From: Butyrivibrio sp.
Lineage (GTDB): Bacteria; Bacillota; Clostridia; Lachnospirales; Lachnospiraceae
DNA length: 52,295 bases
Reading direction: 5' to 3'
NCBI GenBank assembly: GCA_015056625.1
Contig: SVFY01000021.1
Location: 1 to 52,295 of the forward strand
Positions 25,736 through 33,539 of this stretch are shown here, one piece after another (within the stretch, counting starts at the first letter, position 1; each line of letters starts with the position of its first letter). Made by a program: the position numbers and the translations under genes. The notes under the pieces were generated by a model that saw nothing but the letters and a program-made list of their open reading frames with translations, ran no database searches and was not told the origin of the DNA.

Positions 25736-26497
25736 ATGGCGGATCATACGACAGTCATTGCACTGGCAGGAAAGGGTGGCGTTGGTAAGACGTCTCTTTC
25801 TGCTGCTATTGTAAGACTTCTATCTAAAAAAAGGCCTGACGCCAAGATCCTGGCTATTGATGCGGATCCGGCGGTAGGTCTTTCTGTTGCTCTGGGGGTG
25901 CAGCCTTCTGAAACTCTTGACCAGATAAGGAAGAGAGTGGCAGAGGACGTTACAGGGAAACTCAAGGATACCCAGGACATTCTTGCAGAGGCCAAGTTCA
26001 GACTTTACGACGCCCTTGATGAGCAAAAGGGGTTTGCTTTTCTTGCTATCGGAAGACCTGAATCAGCTGGCTGTTATTGCGCGATCAATACCTATCTTAA
26101 AAAAGTAATAGAGATGCTTGTGGACGATTTTGACTATGTAGTCATCGACGGAGAGGCAGGAATAGAGCAGATCAACAGACGTGTTCTTGAAAAGGTGACA
26201 CACCTTATCTGCGTTTCAGATCAGAGCCGCAAGGGGCTTTCCATCATCGAGACCATTAAGAACGTGGCAGATGAGCTTGTGATGTACAACGAGATCGGGC
26301 TTATCGTCAACAGGGCACCACTTCCGGAGAAGATCACTGAAAAAGAAATTGGCGGAGTCAGGGTCATATCTGTTATCCCTCAGGACGATGCCATGACAGA
26401 GAATGACATCGAGGGAAAAAGCATTTTTGAATTACCGGAAGATACAGGAATATTAAAGGGCGCAGAACAAGCTCTTTCGAATTTAAAAATAATCTAA
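25736..26497 (+). CDS. CooC-like MinD/ParA-type ATPase (nickel-insertion chaperone family)
   Basis: A 253-residue SIMIBI-class ATPase. The deviant Walker A is GKGGVGKTS (residues 12-20), the switch region is DADP (42-45) and Walker B lies at YVVIDGEAG. Residues 113 and 115 form a CxC motif (AGCYCAIN) at nearly the position where CooC, the nickel chaperone for carbon monoxide dehydrogenase, binds metal. No CODH catalytic subunit is in the window; instead the gene heads an operon of dehydratase-like proteins, an activase and an acetyl-CoA-synthase-like protein. It may therefore load or reduce a metal site in one of these. GGGGGAG precedes the start. Confidence 0.85.
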   Translation: MADHTTVIALAGKGGVGKTSLSAAIVRLLSKKRPDAKILAIDADPAVGLSVALGVQPSETLDQIRKRVAEDVTGKLKDTQDILAEAKFRLYDALDEQKGFAFLAIGRPESAGCYCAINTYLKKVIEMLVDDFDYVVIDGEAGIEQINRRVLEKVTHLICVSDQSRKGLSIIETIKNVADELVMYNEIGLIVNRAPLPEKITEKEIGGVRVISVIPQDDAMTENDIEGKSIFELPEDTGILKGAEQALSNLKII

Positions 26498-26518
26498 AGG
26501 CATAGAAAGGAGGTAACC

Positions 26519-27730
26519 GTGCAGGATTTAAAACATCTTATCACATTTGAAAATCTTTTGGATGATGCTGCCAACGACCTGGTAAAGGAAGCGCAGAAGG
26601 AAGGACAGTATGCCATCGGATACACCTGCTATCACATGCCAGAAGTTCTTTTAAATGTTGACAATTGCTTTTCAACCCGCATGAGAGCACCAAGAACAGG
26701 TTCTATCGACATATCAACTTACTATATGTCCAACTACACCTGTGAATTTGCCAGATCTTTATTGGAGAGGGGAATCGAGGGAGGCTACGAATACCTTGAT
26801 GGTATCGCCGGCGTCGATGCCTGCTCTGCCATGAACAGATGCTATGAGCATTTGGAGATCCTGGACTGCAACAAGAAACCACACTTCTTTGTAACTCATA
26901 CAGATGTGCCTTACAAAGTTGAAAACTACAACGTAGATCAGGTAGCAACGCAGATGCGTCTAAGGCTCCTTGATGTGATGCATGAAAAGCTGGGAACAGA
27001 CGTATCAGACGAAGCTATCAGGAAGGCAGTAAAAGAGCATAACGAACTCTGCAGAGTGATCACAGAGATAGGAAACATGCGTAAGCTTGAGAATCCGCCT
27101 GTAACAGGCTATGAGTTCCATGTTATCTGCCTTGTGAGCTATGTATGCCCTACATCCAAGATACTTCCACTTCTTAGGGAAACCCTTGAGGAGATCAAAA
27201 ACAGGAAACCAGATCCTAAGCCATGGTTCAGAGCAAGGGTACTTGTGGTTGGATCAGAGGTTGACGACCTTGATTTTACAAGGCTCTTAGAGGAATCTGG
27301 AGCAATGGTTGTTGCTGACAGATACTGCTATGGTTCATTCCCTGGAAGAGAAGAGATAATTCTTAATGACGAGGAAGATGTAGTCAAGCAGATCGCAAGG
27401 CACTACATGAAGACCAGCGAGTGCCCAAGATACATGGCTGACTACAAGATTCAGCAGAGGCGTGATACAGCAGACAGACTTGCAAAAGAGTTTGGCGCAG
27501 ACGGTATCATTTACGAGCAGGTTAAGTACTGCGACTTCTGGGCATTTGAAAGACCTCTTGCCAGCCACATCCTCACAGAGGAATATGGATGGCCAACACT
27601 TTCAATTGACAGATCTTACAACGTACACAATTCAGGTCAGCTCCGTACCCGTTTCCAGGCTTTTGTTGAGGCACTTGAGATCAAGCGCATCAAGAGCCAG
27701 AACAAGGAGAAACAGGAGGTGCCAGTATGA
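26519..27730 (+). CDS. 2-hydroxyacyl-CoA dehydratase-like protein, short subunit (right copy)
   Basis: A 403-residue paralogue of the protein at 24353-25540 across its whole length (for example IGYTCYHMPEVLL, CYGSFPGREEI and TSECPRY). It has similar cysteines (IGYTCY, SNYTCEF, SYVCPT, DRYCYG, SECPRY, VKYCDFW). It begins with GTG behind a very strong AAAGGAGGTAACC site and overlaps the start of the long subunit by 4 nt (ATGA), so the two subunits are made together. It should form a heterodimer activated by the HgdC-type protein encoded downstream. The substrate is unknown. Confidence 0.87.
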   Translation: MQDLKHLITFENLLDDAANDLVKEAQKEGQYAIGYTCYHMPEVLLNVDNCFSTRMRAPRTGSIDISTYYMSNYTCEFARSLLERGIEGGYEYLDGIAGVDACSAMNRCYEHLEILDCNKKPHFFVTHTDVPYKVENYNVDQVATQMRLRLLDVMHEKLGTDVSDEAIRKAVKEHNELCRVITEIGNMRKLENPPVTGYEFHVICLVSYVCPTSKILPLLRETLEEIKNRKPDPKPWFRARVLVVGSEVDDLDFTRLLEESGAMVVADRYCYGSFPGREEIILNDEEDVVKQIARHYMKTSECPRYMADYKIQQRRDTADRLAKEFGADGIIYEQVKYCDFWAFERPLASHILTEEYGWPTLSIDRSYNVHNSGQLRTRFQAFVEALEIKRIKSQNKEKQEVPV

Positions 27731-29502
27731 GATATATAGATCCCAAGAATTTCAGATTAAAAGATGAAATAAACTGGAAAGCTCAGGCTGAAAACATGAA
27801 GGAGATCGGCGGCATTGTGGCTGATCTCATAAAAGAGACCGACTGGAAGGACGTAGCAAGGTCCATGGGAAAAGACGCAAAAGGCCTTAAAAAACGTCTT
27901 ACCTACGAAGCAGATCTTCTTAAGAATATGTCTCCGGAAGAGTTTAAGGACTTTTTGATAAACGGAGAAAAACAGCTTGGTAAGCTCTACGCCAAGGGCA
28001 AGATGGCCACAGTAAGGCGTGAGTGGAGAGGTGTTAAGGACACAGGCGTTGATTTCTACGAGTGGGCAAGAATGTGGGGAATGCTTCTTGCTACTTTCTC
28101 AAAAGACCTGGTTCCTGCCATGATGGGTGCAGTTCACTACAGATGGATGATCTCATACTTCTGCTGCCACTCCTTTATGGACAAGAACACCCTCGGACTT
28201 CGCGGAAGAGCCCTCAAGATGCACCACGAGCTCATTTATGCAATATTCAGATATGTTGCTGAGAACCTGGTACTTCTTATGAAGTCTGATGAAAAGGTAG
28301 GAAACAGCACAGCTCTTTCCAAGAAGATAGTTCTTTTCGACGAGATGACAATGTCACAGATCATGGCTGGATTCCCTGATCTTATCGGAATTCCATACCA
28401 GCTGATGCCGGTATTTCTTTTGTCAGAGATCGATCAGCTTGCATGTATGCCATACATCGATGCCATCGAGTCCTATGGACTTCCATCAGACACCTGCCCT
28501 GTTCCGTCATCAGAGTGTGGCGCAGTTGTAGTTGACGCACTTCCACACATGGGCGCATGCTTCATTTCAAGCTCAATGCCCTGCGACGGATCAGTTATGG
28601 CATCGTCCTATACAAGCAGAAGGTTCAAGGACCTTCCTACATATCACCTGGCTTTCCCTGTTAGATATGAGGATGAGTCCATTATGGATGCAGCAGTAAA
28701 AGACATCCAGGGATGCATCAGGTTTATCGAGGAAAACACAGGCGCGAAGTGGAGCTGGGATGCTTACTTTGCAGCAATGAAGAGATTTAACGAAGAGACC
28801 AAGTACGAGCTCCAGAAATGGGAGATCAACCAGACTCCTCATCCACAGCTCATCGGACCATGCTACGAGCTCTTCAGAAAGTGGAACTACGAGATGGACG
28901 GCGGACTTGATCCAAGGATCATCTCCACTTTCAAGAAGGTAGACAAGCTCATGATGAAGGCTTACGAGCACAAGGATGAAGCTTGGCGCGGCAAGATGAA
29001 ATACAGAGCTATCGTATGGTCAATACCTGCTCACTACTATGCAAACTTCTCCAACTGGATGGCTAACTGCTGGGGTGTAGATATCCTGGTAGAGATGGAG
29101 TCACTGAACTTCACCAAGCCTCTTGAAACAGAGGACAGAGATGAGGCCCTTAAGGACCTTGCAAGACTCTACGAGAGAATGGTAATGAGAAGGCACACCA
29201 ACGGCGGATATGACCACGTTGTAACAGAGCTCTGGAGACAGTGCGAAGCATGGAATGTAGATTTCGTTCTTATGTACCAGCACGTTTCATGTAAGAACAT
29301 GGCAACTGTTCAGGGTCTTTTCGAAGATCAGGCAAGGGAGCGAGGCATCAAGCTTTTGTGGTGCAGCCATGACCTGATGGATCCAAGAACAGTATCCAGA
29401 AAAGACATGAGGGCTTCAGTAAATGAGTTCATGAGAACAGTAATGAAGGCAGAACCGGTTGACCCGTCACTTCTCGATTTTGAAGATGACACAACGTGGT
29501 GA
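27727..29502 (+). CDS. 2-hydroxyacyl-CoA dehydratase-like protein, long subunit (right copy)
   Basis: A 591-residue paralogue of the protein at 22655-24346, with the same N-terminal extension (about residues 1-150, including KMATVRREWRGVKD and HYRWM) and the same C-terminal end (RTVSRKDMRASVNEFMRTVM, DPSLLDFEDD). Cysteines in SDTCPVPSSECGA, MPCDGS and YQHVSCKNM are candidate cluster ligands. Its ATG overlaps the stop of the short subunit. The extension is longer than in classical dehydratase subunits of about 380-480 residues, which marks these as a distinct subfamily. Confidence 0.85.
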   Translation: MRYIDPKNFRLKDEINWKAQAENMKEIGGIVADLIKETDWKDVARSMGKDAKGLKKRLTYEADLLKNMSPEEFKDFLINGEKQLGKLYAKGKMATVRREWRGVKDTGVDFYEWARMWGMLLATFSKDLVPAMMGAVHYRWMISYFCCHSFMDKNTLGLRGRALKMHHELIYAIFRYVAENLVLLMKSDEKVGNSTALSKKIVLFDEMTMSQIMAGFPDLIGIPYQLMPVFLLSEIDQLACMPYIDAIESYGLPSDTCPVPSSECGAVVVDALPHMGACFISSSMPCDGSVMASSYTSRRFKDLPTYHLAFPVRYEDESIMDAAVKDIQGCIRFIEENTGAKWSWDAYFAAMKRFNEETKYELQKWEINQTPHPQLIGPCYELFRKWNYEMDGGLDPRIISTFKKVDKLMMKAYEHKDEAWRGKMKYRAIVWSIPAHYYANFSNWMANCWGVDILVEMESLNFTKPLETEDRDEALKDLARLYERMVMRRHTNGGYDHVVTELWRQCEAWNVDFVLMYQHVSCKNMATVQGLFEDQARERGIKLLWCSHDLMDPRTVSRKDMRASVNEFMRTVMKAEPVDPSLLDFEDDTTW

Positions 29503-29568
29503 TAAATAGACGAGAAGTCACACGTTATCAATTGAACAAGTGAATTAATAAAGGAGGATGTTAAAGAT

Positions 29569-30363
29569 ATGAAATACTTTGGAGGATGTGACGTAGGATC
29601 AACCTACACAAAGGCAGTGATCGTAGATGAAAATGGCAAGATGGTAGCAGGTACTACCATAAAGAGTAAGATCATTGCTCAGGAATCAGCTGAGCTTGCA
29701 ATGAAGGAAGTTTGCAGCCAGGTTGACGGACTTAATAGTTCAAAGGACCTTGAGTACCTTATTGGTACAGGTTATGGACGTAACAAGGTCCCTTTTGCGG
29801 ATGAAAATATTTCTGAGATCTCATGTCATGCAATGGGCGTGCATGTAACAAACCCTTCAGTTAAGGCTATCATCGATATCGGTGGTCAGGACGTTAAGGG
29901 TATCTCCATCGACACAGATGGAACAGTTAAGAACTTTGCCATGAACGACAAGTGTGCTGCTGGTACAGGAAGATTCTTCGAGGCTATGGCAAGATCATTT
30001 GAGATGAGTCTTGAGCAGTTCTCAAATCTGTCACTTTCAGCTAAGAACGTTATCCCAATCACAGCTCAGTGCACAGTTTTTGCAGAGTCTGAGGTTATCA
30101 CCCTTGTTGGTGAAGGAAAGCCTATGGACGAGATCGCAGCTGGTATCGAGATGGCAGTAGCTAAGAGATGCTTCGTAATGTCCAAGAAGGCTGGCGCTAC
30201 AGATTCCATCACACTTACAGGTGGATGTGCCAAGAACGCCGGACTTAAGGCTGCTATCGAGCAGGTTCTTAAGCTCAAGGTAGTTGAGCTTTCAATCGAT
30301 CCTCAGCTTATGGGAGCTCTTGGTGCTGCTGAGTATGCAAGACAGAAGGGAATGGCAAGATAA
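29569..30363 (+). CDS. 2-hydroxyacyl-CoA dehydratase activase (HgdC/BadF family ATPase)
   Basis: A 264-residue ASKHA-fold ATPase that injects a low-potential electron into a dehydratase or reductase at the cost of ATP. It has the N-terminal phosphate loop GCDVGSTYTKAVIVDENG, the DIGGQDVK loop and cysteines 129 and 168, spaced exactly as the two residues that hold the subunit-bridging [4Fe-4S] cluster in HgdC (127 and 166). It follows the right-hand dehydratase pair after a 66-nt gap with an AAAGGAGG site. As the only activase seen, it may serve both the left and right pairs. Confidence 0.92.
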   Translation: MKYFGGCDVGSTYTKAVIVDENGKMVAGTTIKSKIIAQESAELAMKEVCSQVDGLNSSKDLEYLIGTGYGRNKVPFADENISEISCHAMGVHVTNPSVKAIIDIGGQDVKGISIDTDGTVKNFAMNDKCAAGTGRFFEAMARSFEMSLEQFSNLSLSAKNVIPITAQCTVFAESEVITLVGEGKPMDEIAAGIEMAVAKRCFVMSKKAGATDSITLTGGCAKNAGLKAAIEQVLKLKVVELSIDPQLMGALGAAEYARQKGMAR

Positions 30364-30387
30364 CCCTTACAAGAAAGGACTTTTAGG

Positions 30388-30555
30388 ATGAATAGTGTTG
30401 TTAAGATCATTCTCAAAATAATAAAAATCCTTACTATCGTTACAAGCATATTGTTTGTGATATATTTCTGGAACCTTGATCAGAAGCTCATGGCATGGGC
30501 CTACACACAGGTCAACAAGATCTTTGATCGCAAGAAAGCAGATATTAAGTTCTAA
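30388..30555 (+). CDS. small membrane protein of the right dehydratase cluster
   Basis: A 55-residue single-span protein (helix about residues 5-27, then YFWNLDQKLMAWAY and a Lys/Asp-rich tail). It is short but well supported: AGAAAGGA lies upstream, it fills the gap between two operon genes, and it resembles the 67-residue protein at 22435-22638 in the mirror cluster. Function unknown; membrane tethering of the enzyme complex is a possibility. Confidence 0.7.
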   Translation: MNSVVKIILKIIKILTIVTSILFVIYFWNLDQKLMAWAYTQVNKIFDRKKADIKF

Positions 30556-30569
30556 AGGGAGTTTTAGCC

Positions 30570-31283
30570 ATGAAGCTATATGACAATATGATCGATGTGA
30601 CCATGGATGCGCTGTCACATTCGGAATGCAAAAGAGTTTCCGCAGGTGCTGTAAGTGCCTGGAAATGCCTTGAAAACTCTGAGTTTATCATGCAAAGAGA
30701 TGCTGGCCTTGAAATTGGTTCAGCACCAGAGCCATCGGTAAACTACACCTGCGTAACTACATCAGGCAGGGTGACAGAGGATGAGATCCTGATCTATGGA
30801 AAAGACATCAGTAAGATCTCCGGAGGCTGCGGCTTCGCCAGAGTCGTGATCCTTGAAACTGAGGACCTTGGAGAAGAGACAGACCAGGAGAAGGCCTTTC
30901 AGGCTATCAGAAATCTTGAGTTTGTAAGATACCATGTTTTCCCGGAAGGCTACATGGTAAGGGTATCATCCCAGAGCAATCAGGAGCAGGTACGTATCAG
31001 CAAAGATGCACTTAAAAAGGGGATTGACTTTGCCAGGGTTGGCGCCGCCTATATCAGCAAATACAAGGCTGTTCCAGGGGTTAAGAATGTCAGGATCATC
31101 TTTATCACTGACTCCAGCCTGGTAAAAGAAATACTTCCAAACGCAGACAAGATAGATGCCATTACAAAAACTTTAACTCACATCCTTGACGGCATGCCAA
31201 CAGACTGTGGACACTGCAGTATGAAATCGGTCTGCGATGAAGTAGAAGGTATGAAGGAACTGCATTTAGGCAAGAAAAAATAA
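30570..31283 (+). CDS. acetyl-CoA synthase (CdhC/AcsB)-like protein without the A-cluster domain
   Basis: A 237-residue protein. Residues about 60-200 resemble the middle domain of the acetyl-CoA synthase beta subunit. A motif like GPDL followed by ME appears as GKDISKISGG, then a [R/Y]YHV-x-PEGYMVRVS stretch, EQVRISKDALKKG and VRIIFITDSSLVKEI. It ends with DCGHCSMKSVCDEVEGMKELH, the cysteine motif and tail that I recall from AcsB-type proteins. The part carrying the remaining A-cluster ligands (C...GCF) is missing, so it cannot be a normal acetyl-CoA synthase. It lies in the operon of a CooC-like ATPase. The assignment is by eye and moderate. Confidence 0.6.
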   Translation: MKLYDNMIDVTMDALSHSECKRVSAGAVSAWKCLENSEFIMQRDAGLEIGSAPEPSVNYTCVTTSGRVTEDEILIYGKDISKISGGCGFARVVILETEDLGEETDQEKAFQAIRNLEFVRYHVFPEGYMVRVSSQSNQEQVRISKDALKKGIDFARVGAAYISKYKAVPGVKNVRIIFITDSSLVKEILPNADKIDAITKTLTHILDGMPTDCGHCSMKSVCDEVEGMKELHLGKKK

Positions 31284-31301
31284 TTGAAAGGAAAAGGCCA
31301 C

Positions 31302-33365
31302 ATGAAGCAGGAATATGAAGCTTTATTTACCCCATGGAAGATTGGGAATCTTGAAATAAAGAACCGTATAGTGCTTGCACCTATGGGAGGAACATGTATC
31401 TTTGGCTGGATGGAGCCAGGGGGAAGCCATTTTGACAAAGAGGCTGCTAGACTTCTTTTAAAGATAGCAAAACACGACTGCGGACTTATCATCCCAGGTA
31501 TTGCTCCTGTTAAGGACATGCTGGGCGGTAAGTGGCTTTATCAGAACAAAAAGAAATTTGCAGAGCTTAAGGATTTCATGGATGAACTCCATGGAACCGG
31601 TGCCAAGATGTTTGTGCAGATGACAGCAGGCTTTGGAAGGAGCTTTGCTCTCACAGCACCTCTTGCTATGCTTGCAAAGAACAAGGCTCTGAACACTCTG
31701 GCTAAGCCATACATCGATGCAGAGTATCTTACTGCTGCACCTTCAGTTCTTCCTAACCGTTGGGCTGATGATGTAACAACAAGAGCCATCACTGAAAAAG
31801 AGATAAAGGATATCATCTACGCCTTTGGTGAAACTGCAAGACTCTGCAAAGAGGCTGGAGTTGACGGCGTTGAAGTCCATGCTGTCCACGAGGGATACCT
31901 TCTTGATCAGTTCACATTAAAGTACACCAACAAGAGAACTGATGACTACGGCGGATCCTTTGAGAATCGCTACCGCTTTGCTGTAGAAATCGTAAAAGAG
32001 ATCAAAAAGACCTGTGGAGATGACTTCCCTGTATCCCTCAGGTATTCCGTAAGATCAATGACCAAGGCCTTCCAGTACGGCGCTATGCCAGGAGAGGACT
32101 TCGAAGAGATCGGAAGAGATATGGAAGAGTCTGAGCGCGCAGCCAAGTACCTTCAGGATGCTGGCTACGACATGCTCAACTGCGACAATGGTACCTATGA
32201 TGCCTGGTACTGGGCTCATCCACCACAGTATATGCCTCAGAACTGTAACCTTGAGGATGTAGAACATATCAAGAAGTTTGTGGACATCCCGGTTGTCTGC
32301 GCCGGTAAGATGGAGCCAGACGTTGGAGCCAGGGCTGTCAAAGAAGGCGGCATCGACGCCATGGCAGTGGGCAGACAGTTCCTTGCAGATCCTAAGTGGG
32401 TATCCAAGATAAAGAAGGGCAAGGAAGAGGAGATCCGTCCTTGTATCTGCTGCCATTCAGCCTGCTTTAACCTTACCAAGCACAACGGAACAGCCAACGA
32501 CCAGGATCTTTCTGAGTCAGCTGGAATGTGCAAGTGTGCGGTTAATCCACGCAGTATGCAGAGCAAGAAGTACAGGGTTAAACCTACAGATTCTCCAAAG
32601 AAAGTAGCCATCATCGGTGGCGGTATCGGAGGAATGGAAGCTGCAAGGATCTTAGCTCTTCGCGGACATGAACCAGAGATCTATGAAAAGACCAGCGAAC
32701 TGGGCGGTGTATTCATCGCAGCAGCCGCTCCTGAATTCAAGGAGAAGGACAAGCAGCTCATCGCATGGCAGAAGCATCAGCTGAAAAAGCTCGGTGTAAA
32801 GATACACTTTAACTACGAGGTTAAGACAGATTCCCTTCCATCAGCAGATGAGTACATCATCGCAACCGGAGCAGAAGCTAACAGGATCCCAATTCCTGGA
32901 GCAGCAGAGTACGCAATGGATGCAACAGATTACCTTCTTGGCAACAAGCAGGTAGGCGATGATGTAGTTATTATCGGTGGTGGACTTACAGGCTGCGAGA
33001 TCGCCCTGGATCTGTTCAGAAAGGGCAAAAATCCTCAGATCGTTGAGATGAAGGATGACCTTATCGCAGTTAAGAACATGTGCCTTGCTAACACCAGCTA
33101 CCTTCGTGACTGCTTCAAGACCAACAAGGTTCCTGTATACTTAAATGCAGGAGTAGCAGAGATCACAGAAAAGAGCGTAAAGGTTAACCTTAAGGATGGC
33201 AGGACCGTGGAACTTCCTGCAGACAGCGTTATCATGTCAGTAGGATACCATCCAATACCACTTCTTCAGGCAGCTAAGAACGTACATCTTCTTGGCGACT
33301 GCAAGAAGGTTGGAAATGTCCGCTCAGCTATTTGGGGAGCTTGGGACATTGCAATGAAGATCTGA
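31302..33365 (+). CDS. NADH:flavin oxidoreductase / 2,4-dienoyl-CoA or enoate reductase
   Basis: A 687-residue multidomain flavoprotein: an FMN-binding old-yellow-enzyme TIM barrel (residues about 5-370; APMGG, VHEGYLLDQF), a [4Fe-4S] motif (CICCHSAC with a fourth Cys about 21 residues later), then FAD/NAD-binding Rossmann folds (AIIGGGIGGMEAA, VVIIGGGLTGCEIA). Relatives reduce C=C bonds of enoates or enoyl-CoAs, so it could reduce the product of the neighbouring dehydratase-like proteins. The Cys-motif spacing is longer than usual. The start at 31302 follows GAAAGGA; a TTG at 31284 overlaps the previous stop and lacks a site. A terminator follows. Confidence 0.88.
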   Translation: MKQEYEALFTPWKIGNLEIKNRIVLAPMGGTCIFGWMEPGGSHFDKEAARLLLKIAKHDCGLIIPGIAPVKDMLGGKWLYQNKKKFAELKDFMDELHGTGAKMFVQMTAGFGRSFALTAPLAMLAKNKALNTLAKPYIDAEYLTAAPSVLPNRWADDVTTRAITEKEIKDIIYAFGETARLCKEAGVDGVEVHAVHEGYLLDQFTLKYTNKRTDDYGGSFENRYRFAVEIVKEIKKTCGDDFPVSLRYSVRSMTKAFQYGAMPGEDFEEIGRDMEESERAAKYLQDAGYDMLNCDNGTYDAWYWAHPPQYMPQNCNLEDVEHIKKFVDIPVVCAGKMEPDVGARAVKEGGIDAMAVGRQFLADPKWVSKIKKGKEEEIRPCICCHSACFNLTKHNGTANDQDLSESAGMCKCAVNPRSMQSKKYRVKPTDSPKKVAIIGGGIGGMEAARILALRGHEPEIYEKTSELGGVFIAAAAPEFKEKDKQLIAWQKHQLKKLGVKIHFNYEVKTDSLPSADEYIIATGAEANRIPIPGAAEYAMDATDYLLGNKQVGDDVVIIGGGLTGCEIALDLFRKGKNPQIVEMKDDLIAVKNMCLANTSYLRDCFKTNKVPVYLNAGVAEITEKSVKVNLKDGRTVELPADSVIMSVGYHPIPLLQAAKNVHLLGDCKKVGNVRSAIWGAWDIAMKI

Positions 33366-33376
33366 TAAAACAAAAG

Positions 33377-33407
33377 GCTGCAGGAAAATTTTCCTGCAGC
33401 TTTTTTT
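33377..33407 (+). terminator. terminator of the right-hand dehydratase operon
   Basis: GCTGCAGGAAAA and TTTTCCTGCAGC form a perfect 12-bp palindrome at 33377-33400, followed by seven T. It closes the operon that starts with the CooC-like gene. Confidence 0.93.
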
Positions 33408-33410
33408 CGG

Positions 33411-33526
33411 GGGACAAGACACGGGGACGGACAAGACACGGGGACGGTTCTACTGTCTTATTTTATCAAGATAAAACAAGACAGTAGAACCGTCCCCGTG
33501 TCTTGTCCGTCCCTGTGTCTTGTCCC
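33411..33526. repeat. REP-like palindromic element, copy 2 (extended)
   Basis: A 116-bp nearly perfect palindrome. Each arm carries two units of ACAAGACACGGGGACGG, followed by the GGGGACGGTTCT core shared with the element at 22340-22424 and then an inner stem ending TTTTATC/GATAAAA. One mismatch in the outer unit and one inner mismatch are visible. It looks like a composite of a REP unit with a tandemly duplicated outer end. Confidence 0.85.
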
Positions 33527-33539
33527 AGGTCCTATCTAC

